Below are positions 13,653 through 17,794 of a stretch of DNA of 17,794 nt, piece by piece. The notes under the pieces were generated by a model, which was not told where the DNA came from, searched no databases, and worked only from the letters and a program-made list of their open reading frames with translations. Source of the stretch: AC-52 sp044870295 (GTDB lineage Bacteria > Actinomycetota > UBA4738); contig JBIOYQ010000166.1 in NCBI GenBank assembly GCA_044870295.1, positions 1 to 17,794 of the forward strand. The letters run 5' to 3'. A program made the position numbers and the translations under genes. The stretch's first letter is position 1. Each line of letters begins with the position of its first letter.

Positions 13653-14870
13653 ATGTCAACGGCACCATCCAACTCCCCGGACATGCGCGCCATCCTCGGG
13701 CGAGCCCGGGATTGCTACGAGTCCTATCTAGGCGACCTCCGAACGCTGGTGAACATCGACTGCGGCACGTTCATCCCCGCCGGCGTGAACCAGGTGGCGG
13801 ACCTCATGGCCGAGCGCTTCCGATCGGCCGGCTGGTCGGTCGAGCGCATCAGGCAGGAGGACTCGCCGGCCGGTCGCGAGCTGCCAGATCGATACGGCGA
13901 CATCTTGGTGGCGACGTTGGATGGGGCCCGTCGGCCCGACGCGGAGGGCCGACGGCGTACGTTGCTCGTCGGCCACATGGACACGGTCTTCCCCGACGGA
14001 ACAGCCTCCGAGCGTCCCTTCCGAACCGAGGCCGACACCGCGTACGGGCCCGGCGTCTCCGACATGAAGGGTGGGCTGCTGGCCGGCTTCTACGCCGTCC
14101 GATGCCTGCAGGAGACCGGGTTCTCCGACTTCGAGCGCATCACGTACGTGTGCAACCCGGATGAAGAGGTGGGATCGCCATTCTCCGGTCCGATCATCCT
14201 CGACCGGGCGAAGGACGCCGACGCCTGCTTCGTCCTGGAGGGCGCCCGGGAGAACGGTGACATCGTGTCGGCCCGAAAGGGGGTCGCCGACGTTCGCGTC
14301 GAGGCCCGGGGACGGGCCGCCCACGCCGGGGTGGAGCCGGAGCGAGGGAGGTCGGCCATCCTCCAAGCCGCCCATTCCACCGTGGCCCTGCACCGGCTGA
14401 ACGGCCGATGGCCCGGCGTCACGGTCAACGTGGGCGTGGTGGAGGGCGGGATCCGACCGAACGTCGTGGCGGAGCGGTGCGAGCTCGCCGTCGACATTCG
14501 GGCAACCACCGCGGCGTCGTTCGAGGAAGCGGTGGCGGCGGTTCGCGCAGCGGCGGAGGAGGTTCACGTGCCGGACGTCGAAGTCGAGTTCGAGCTGCGC
14601 GGGGGGTTCCCGCCCATGGAGAAGACCGAGGCCACGGCGCGGTTGGTCGAACGGGCTCGATCGATGGCCGGGGAACTCGGGTTCGAGGTCCGGGACGCCG
14701 CGACCGGCGGGGCGTCCGATGCGAACCCCGTGGCGGGATTGGGGGTGCCCACCCTGGACGGGCTCGGCCCGATCGGCGGCGCCGATCATGCCCCCGGCGA
14801 GTGGCTGGACCTCAGCAGTATCGTGCCGCGCGTGGCCTTGCTCGCGGGGTTGATCGCCACCTCGCCCTGA
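13653..14870 (+). CDS. M20 family metallopeptidase (carboxypeptidase G2-like)
   Basis: 405 residues. All five di-zinc ligands and the general base can be placed: His108 and Asp110 in GHMDTVFP, Asp137 in GPGVSDMKGG, catalytic Glu171 and ligand Glu172 in NPDEEVGS, Glu196 in FVLEGA, and His379 in GGADHAPGEW. The spacing is almost the same as in Pseudomonas carboxypeptidase G2 (H112, D141, E175, E176, E200, H385). The dimerisation (lid) domain is about residues 208-315, with GRAAHAGVEPERGRSAI. It would hydrolyse an amide bond next to a C-terminal amino acid, probably a glutamate or similar; the substrate is not determined. No signal peptide is visible, so it is likely cytoplasmic. It probably shares a transcript with the winged-helix gene 22 bases upstream. 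The ATG at 13653 has no clear Shine-Dalgarno. Confidence 0.92.
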   Translation: MSTAPSNSPDMRAILGRARDCYESYLGDLRTLVNIDCGTFIPAGVNQVADLMAERFRSAGWSVERIRQEDSPAGRELPDRYGDILVATLDGARRPDAEGRRRTLLVGHMDTVFPDGTASERPFRTEADTAYGPGVSDMKGGLLAGFYAVRCLQETGFSDFERITYVCNPDEEVGSPFSGPIILDRAKDADACFVLEGARENGDIVSARKGVADVRVEARGRAAHAGVEPERGRSAILQAAHSTVALHRLNGRWPGVTVNVGVVEGGIRPNVVAERCELAVDIRATTAASFEEAVAAVRAAAEEVHVPDVEVEFELRGGFPPMEKTEATARLVERARSMAGELGFEVRDAATGGASDANPVAGLGVPTLDGLGPIGGADHAPGEWLDLSSIVPRVALLAGLIATSP

Positions 14871-14885
14871 GGCGAGCGGCCAGCG

Positions 14886-15440
14886 TCAGCAGCGGGTGAA
14901 GAAGATGCTCGGGTGGGACGTCGCGTAATACGTGGTCAGGCTCGAGCTCGCCGGCGACCGGAAGGCCCACGTCGGGCTGGCGTACTGGAAGTGCACCGTG
15001 TGCTTGCTCCCCACGTAGTCCCAGTACTGGACGGCCGACAACAGTCGGCCCCCCGGGCCGAACACGGGACGCGTCCCCTTGAAGCTGAGGCGGGCTCGCG
15101 CCGCCCCCCACGTGACCGGTCCCACGATGCCGTCCTTGCTGAGGCCGTGGGCGCCTTGCCAGGACTTGGTGGCCGTCTTCGTGACCGATCCGAACACACC
15201 GTCGATCCCTGACGACCCGCACTTGTTGAGGTAACCGTCCGCCCACAGGATGGACTGCCAGGCCCCGATCAGGTTCCCCTGGCTGACGCATGGTCCGCTG
15301 ATGCAGGTCTGATCGACATTGGTCCACTGGAGCCCGGTGATGCTGTGGGCCTTGGCCGGCAGCGCCATGGCCAACACCAACATCATGGCCGCACCGCCGA
15401 TTATCGCGGCGCGACCCTTCCCCGGTCGCCGCACCCTCAT
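14886..15440 (-). CDS. Secreted peptidoglycan-binding-domain protein
   Basis: 184 residues. A signal peptide (basic MRVRRPGKGR, hydrophobic 11-28, cleavage after AKA at about residue 31) is followed by a PG_binding_1 domain (about 47-107): IGAWQSILWADGYL, IDGVFGSVTKTATKSWQGAHGLSKDGIVGPVTWGAARARL. Conserved DGxFG and DGIVGPxTW repeats support cell-wall binding. The C-terminal 75 residues, rich in aromatic residues and ending in a Cys, are not recognised; there is no catalytic domain I can name. Two Cys near residues 46-51 and one near 74 could form disulfides. The ATG at 15440 was chosen; an in-frame GTG at 15449 would add three residues. The start region is duplicated (20-base tandem repeat). 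It converges on the M20 peptidase gene with 15 bases between the stops. Confidence 0.85.
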   Translation of the reverse strand: MRVRRPGKGRAAIIGGAAMMLVLAMALPAKAHSITGLQWTNVDQTCISGPCVSQGNLIGAWQSILWADGYLNKCGSSGIDGVFGSVTKTATKSWQGAHGLSKDGIVGPVTWGAARARLSFKGTRPVFGPGGRLLSAVQYWDYVGSKHTVHFQYASPTWAFRSPASSSLTTYYATSHPSIFFTRC

Positions 15441-15468
15441 GCCGTCCACCGCACCCTCATGCCGTCCA
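15429..15468. repeat. Perfect 20-bp tandem duplication across the start codon
   Basis: The 20-base unit at 15429-15448 is repeated exactly at 15449-15468. Each unit contains an ATG on the minus strand (15440 and 15460). Because 20 is not a multiple of three, the outer ATG reads a 7-codon peptide (MRVRWTA) whose TGA overlaps the inner ATG as ATGA. The duplication therefore creates a small upstream ORF coupled to the gene. Confidence 0.9.
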
Positions 15469-15479
15469 AAGCTGCATGG

Positions 15480-15508
15480 ATGCTAGTGCGATCGACCTCA
15501 TGTGTGAA
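15480..15508 (-). promoter_or_regulatory. Promoter TTCACA-N17-TAGCAT for the peptidoglycan-binding protein gene
   Basis: On the minus strand TTCACA (15508-15503) is followed by 17 bases and TAGCAT (15485-15480), a close match to a housekeeping sigma-70 promoter with ideal spacing. Transcription would start near 15473, leaving a leader of roughly 13 bases to the outer ATG and 33 to the inner one. Confidence 0.5.
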
Positions 15509-15615
15509 GGGGGGAATTTCGGGACAGAATGGGCAGGCGAGGAGCGCCCCGGGAGCAGCGCCCAAGCCTGTTCGCGCCAAGGAACCGCCCTCCAGGGGTG
15601 TGCGTCCTAGAGCCC

Positions 15616-16140
15616 GTGGACCTCGCCCTGACCTTGGAGGTGGAGCTGGCAGAGCCGCTTGAGACCGGCCGGCTTGCTGAGCTCTACCTTCGCCACGGCG
15701 ACGACGCGGTCCGGTTGGCCTATCTGTTGACGGGCGACCGCGCCCTGGCCGAGGACCTGGTCCAGGACGCCTTCGTCAAGCTCGCCGGCCGACTGACGCA
15801 CCTTCGCGACCCGGGCGCCTTCGACGCCTACCTGCGCCGAACGGTCGTCAACCTGACGAACTCCCACTTCCGTCGGAAGCGCTTGGAGCGCGCCTACCTC
15901 AAGCGCGAGCGAGGGTCGGCGCGGACCGAGGAGTTGATGCCCGATCCGGGGACGCGCGACGAGCTGTGGGAGGCGTTGGGCAACCTGACCCCTCGGCAGC
16001 GCGCCGCCATCGTGTTGCGCTTCTACGAGGACCTGTCCGAGCAGCGCGTGGCCGAGATCCTCAACTGCCGGCCCGGGACCGTGAAGTCCCTCGTTTCCCG
16101 GGGCCTGGCCATCCTCCGAGGTGAGATCTCCGATGGCTGA
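15616..16140 (+). CDS. ECF (SigE-type) RNA polymerase sigma factor
   Basis: About 174 residues. Sigma region 2 is YLRHGDDAVRLAYLLTGDRALAEDLVQDAFVKLAGRL with RTVVNLTNSHFRRKRLERA, and region 4 is LGNLTPRQRAAIVLRFYEDLSEQRVAEILNCRPGTVKSLVSRGLAILR. It has the layout of actinobacterial SigE-family ECF factors. The start is uncertain: in-frame GTG at 15616 is used here because codons upstream (CTA, AGG, CGA) look non-coding, but GTG 15598, ATG 15529 and GTG 15640 are possible. The stop overlaps the next gene, a membrane DUF4232 protein, by 8 bases, a typical position for an anti-sigma factor. It is divergent from the peptidoglycan-binding protein gene, which could be a target. The inducing signal is unknown. 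Confidence 0.9.
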   Translation: MDLALTLEVELAEPLETGRLAELYLRHGDDAVRLAYLLTGDRALAEDLVQDAFVKLAGRLTHLRDPGAFDAYLRRTVVNLTNSHFRRKRLERAYLKRERGSARTEELMPDPGTRDELWEALGNLTPRQRAAIVLRFYEDLSEQRVAEILNCRPGTVKSLVSRGLAILRGEISDG

Positions 16141-16798
16141 GTTCGAGGATCGGCTTCGGCAGACGCTGCGGCGAAGGGCGGCCGGTGTGCCGCCGGCGTC
16201 CGAGGTGCCACCGGGGCTGGTTCGCCGAGCAGAAATGAGGATCGCCCGCAACCTCTCGGCGGCGGTGCTGAGCGTGGCGCTCGTGGCGGTCGGTCTGGTC
16301 ACCGGGGTAAACGCGTTGAGGTCGTCGGACAGCAGCCGTCTGGCCACCTCCGTCCCAGCCTGCGAGGCCGCCGACCTCTCGGGGAAGTCGGATCTCAAGG
16401 CGTTCGGCGATGAGCGCGAGGGCGCGCTGCGGCTCTTCAACGAGGGAACCAGGGCGTGCTCGGTGCAGGGACGGCCGGTGGTTCGAGTGCTGAACGCGAG
16501 CGGCCAGACCCTGGCGAAAGCCGACCGGGACCTGCAGCCGATCTGGTCCAAGATCGGCAATGGGCCTCCCCCAGGCTGGCCGGTGGTCACCCTGCAGCCG
16601 CGCGACCAGGCAACCATCCACCTGAAGTGGGAAAGCTCGTGCAGCGATGGACCGAAGCACGATCCCGCCCTCTGGGAGGTCGAGCTCCCGGGCGGTGCGG
16701 GCATGCTGACCTTCCAGGTGACGAGCCAAGATGTCCCCGCGTGCGTGGGCGAGGCGTTGGTGCCCAAGGCAGGGCCATTCGAACCATACGCGAGGTAG
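16133..16798 (+). CDS. Single-pass membrane DUF4232 protein, candidate anti-sigma factor
   Basis: 221 residues. A short basic cytoplasmic segment (MAEFEDRLRQTLRRRAAG) precedes a membrane helix at about 41-62, and the rest is extracytoplasmic with DUF4232 features: CEAADL, LFNEGTRACSVQGRPVVRVLNASG and ATIHLKWESSC. Four cysteines (77, 109, 170 and 204) are all on the outer side and may form two disulfides. A good GAGGTGAG lies 7-8 bases before the ATG at 16133, and the gene overlaps the ECF sigma gene by 8 bases. Its place and topology match anti-sigma factors, but the cytoplasmic part is short and has no zinc-binding HxxxCxxC motif, so if it is one it is of an unusual type. DUF4232 is found in exported actinobacterial proteins of unknown function. 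Confidence 0.8.
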   Translation: MAEFEDRLRQTLRRRAAGVPPASEVPPGLVRRAEMRIARNLSAAVLSVALVAVGLVTGVNALRSSDSSRLATSVPACEAADLSGKSDLKAFGDEREGALRLFNEGTRACSVQGRPVVRVLNASGQTLAKADRDLQPIWSKIGNGPPPGWPVVTLQPRDQATIHLKWESSCSDGPKHDPALWEVELPGGAGMLTFQVTSQDVPACVGEALVPKAGPFEPYAR

Positions 16799-16823
16799 CC
16801 CGGACTCGTCCGGGCGGTGCAAG

Positions 16824-16886
16824 CGTCCGGCGCGGTGCGCCGGTCCGGTCTACGGCCGGCACCCCCTCACCGCGCCGGGCGTTTTT
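16824..16886 (+). terminator. Probable intrinsic terminator after the sigma/DUF4232 pair
   Basis: Bases 16824-16833 can pair with 16872-16881 to give a 10-bp stem (one G-U pair as RNA), immediately followed by TTTTT at 16882-16886. The upstream arm can instead pair with 16837-16843 as a tight 7-bp hairpin. A further 7-bp hairpin (16799-16814) starts right after the stop codon but has no T-tract. Confidence 0.5.
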
Positions 16887-16898
16887 CCTCTCTGGCCG

Positions 16899-16904
16899 TA
16901 GAGT
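16899..16904 (+). promoter_or_regulatory. Leaderless -10 box (TAGAGT) for the MpaB-family gene
   Basis: TAGAGT ends 6 bases before the ATG at 16911 and no Shine-Dalgarno is present, which fits a leaderless transcript. The box overlaps the right arm of a 9-bp inverted repeat (16849-16857 with 16894-16902). Confidence 0.5.
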
Positions 16905-16910
16905 TTCGCC

Positions 16911-17729
16911 ATGGACGACGTGGCCGCGGAGGCTGGGCTGTTCGGCCCCGACTCGGTCTCCTGGCAGGTGAACCGGGAGACCACGGTCCTATTCGGCGGG
17001 GCTCGGGCGCTGCTGATGCAGGCGGCGCACCCCCTGGTGCTGGCCGGAGCGCGGCAGACCGGGTTCTACGAGCGCAACCCTTGGAAGCGCCTCGAGCGGA
17101 CCCTGCAGATGACGTACACGATCACGTTCGGGACGCGAGCGGACGCGCTGGAGGCGGCCCGCCGGATCAACCAGGTCCACCGGGACGTGCACGGGATCGA
17201 TGAGGTCACCGGGCTGCCGTACGACGCCAACGACCCGGACCTCCTCCTGTGGGTGCACGCGTGCCTGGTCGATTCCCAGCTCCTGTTCGAACAGCTCACC
17301 GTGGGGAAGCTGGATGACGAAGGCAGGGAGCGCTATCACCGGGAGCAGATGACCGGCGCGGAACTGCTGGGGCTCGATCGTTCTCGCATCCCCCCGACCG
17401 TCTCCGAGCTGCGGGCCTACATCGATGACGTCGTGTCCAGCGGCATGCTTCGTGTGACGTCCGAGACGCTTCGCGTGGCCGACCTGATCCGCCGCCCGCC
17501 ACCGGAGGTTCCGTGGCGGCCGGTCCTCCGGGCCGTCTCATGGTGGGCGTTCGCCACCCTGCCGGAACCACTCCGCGACCAGTACGGATTCCGGTGGAAC
17601 GCACTGCGGCGGTTCCAACGAGCCGGCAGCCTCCGGACGCTGAGGATGATCCGGCCAGGAATCCCCGAACGGTTCCGCCAGATCTATCCCGCTCGACAGG
17701 CCGCCAAGCGGACGACCCTCTCCGGCTGA
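16911..17729 (+). CDS. MpaB/DUF2236 family oxygenase
   Basis: 272 residues, the usual length of the DUF2236 family, which includes rubber oxygenase and fungal MpaB and is thought to bind heme through histidines. Family motifs are clear: FGGARALLMQAAHPLVLAGARQTGFYERNPWKRLERT with His40, FGTRADALEAARRINQVHRDVHG with His90 and His94, and YDANDPDLLLWVHACLVDS with His116, then a second half with LRAYIDDVVSSGMLRVT. There is no signal peptide, so it is probably cytoplasmic. It may catalyse oxidative cleavage or oxidation of an isoprenoid or other hydrophobic compound; the true substrate is unknown. It appears to be a single-gene unit with its own leaderless promoter, behind a terminator. Confidence 0.88.
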   Translation: MDDVAAEAGLFGPDSVSWQVNRETTVLFGGARALLMQAAHPLVLAGARQTGFYERNPWKRLERTLQMTYTITFGTRADALEAARRINQVHRDVHGIDEVTGLPYDANDPDLLLWVHACLVDSQLLFEQLTVGKLDDEGRERYHREQMTGAELLGLDRSRIPPTVSELRAYIDDVVSSGMLRVTSETLRVADLIRRPPPEVPWRPVLRAVSWWAFATLPEPLRDQYGFRWNALRRFQRAGSLRTLRMIRPGIPERFRQIYPARQAAKRTTLSG

Positions 17730-17736
17730 ACCCATC

Positions 17737-17754
17737 CCTGCTCCAAGGAGCAGG
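17737..17754 (+). terminator. Hairpin after the MpaB-family gene
   Basis: CCTGCTCC and GGAGCAGG form a perfect 8-bp inverted repeat around AA, starting 7 bases after the stop codon. There is no T-tract, so it may be a factor-assisted terminator, an mRNA 3-prime end stabiliser or an operator for the next gene. Confidence 0.4.
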
Positions 17755-17765
17755 CCGGCGAGCCG

Positions 17766-17794
17766 ATGGTGCTTGAGACGCGGCGGCCCGGGGC
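17766..17794 (+). CDS. Possible start of the next gene, cut by the window edge
   Basis: An ATG at 17766 opens a frame (MVLETRRPG) that runs off the window. The only purine-rich stretch upstream is GGAG at 17747-17750, rather far away and inside a hairpin. Too short to assign. Confidence 0.2.

Noticed and set aside
13001..13693. Minus-strand frame opposite the winged-helix/coiled-coil gene
   Set aside because: No start signal or recognisable domain, while the plus-strand frame shows an organised helix pattern and a usable TTG with a purine-rich leader.
15529..15615. Longer sigma factor from the ATG at 15529
   Set aside because: The extra codons (AGG, CGA, GGA, CTA) do not look like the strong GC third positions of the gene and the sequence does not resemble an ECF N-terminus; kept only as an alternative start.
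1..17794. Mobile elements, phage genes, defence islands or CRISPR
   Set aside because: I saw no transposase, integrase, phage, restriction or Cas motif, and no spaced repeats; the only clean tandem repeat is the 20-bp pair at 15429-15468.

Overview
The window is one continuous stretch of very GC-rich bacterial chromosome with tightly packed genes, no rRNA, tRNA, CRISPR array or insertion sequence that I can see, and no gene-free stretch above about 180 bases. Gene content points to an actinobacterium-like, probably uncultured lineage: a DUF4349 lipoprotein, a SigE-type ECF sigma factor with a DUF4232 partner, an MpaB/DUF2236 oxygenase, a YcaQ-type DNA glycosylase, and many TANNNT -10 boxes placed 6-10 bases in front of a start codon (leaderless promoters). 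I cannot name the phylum with certainty.

Region 1 (10-5060): a minus-strand operon of four genes, a soluble GT2 glycosyltransferase, a TIGR04282/DUF2064 transferase, a class I SAM methyltransferase and a membrane-anchored sulfite-oxidase-family molybdoenzyme. Successive genes overlap by 4, 4 and 28 bases, so translation is probably coupled. A polytopic GT-C-like membrane protein is transcribed divergently from a 113-base shared promoter region. Together they look like an uncharacterised envelope glycolipid or glycan pathway with a redox step.

Region 2 (5110-8375): a YcaQ/AlkX-like DNA glycosylase, then an OmpR-type response regulator and its histidine kinase, coupled by an ATGA overlap. A pair of 11-base-spaced TTACG repeats lies upstream of the regulator.

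Region 3 (8397-13630): on the minus strand, a CphA-like Mur ligase that lacks the ATP-grasp domain, followed by a DUF4349 lipoprotein. Divergently, an XdhC/CoxI protein and a MocA-type nucleotidyltransferase (molybdenum cofactor tailoring pair). The MocA gene is broken: its start codon appears to be ATC behind a perfect GGAGGT, and it has an in-frame TAA. The two divergent promoters appear to share one -10 box. A winged-helix/coiled-coil protein of unknown role follows.

Region 4 (13653-17794): an M20 (CPG2-like) metallopeptidase, a convergent secreted peptidoglycan-binding protein whose start codon lies in a 20-base perfect tandem duplication, a divergent ECF sigma factor with a membrane DUF4232 protein (candidate anti-sigma), a structured intergenic region with a probable terminator, and an MpaB-family oxygenase with a leaderless promoter. 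The first bases of another gene may lie at the right edge.
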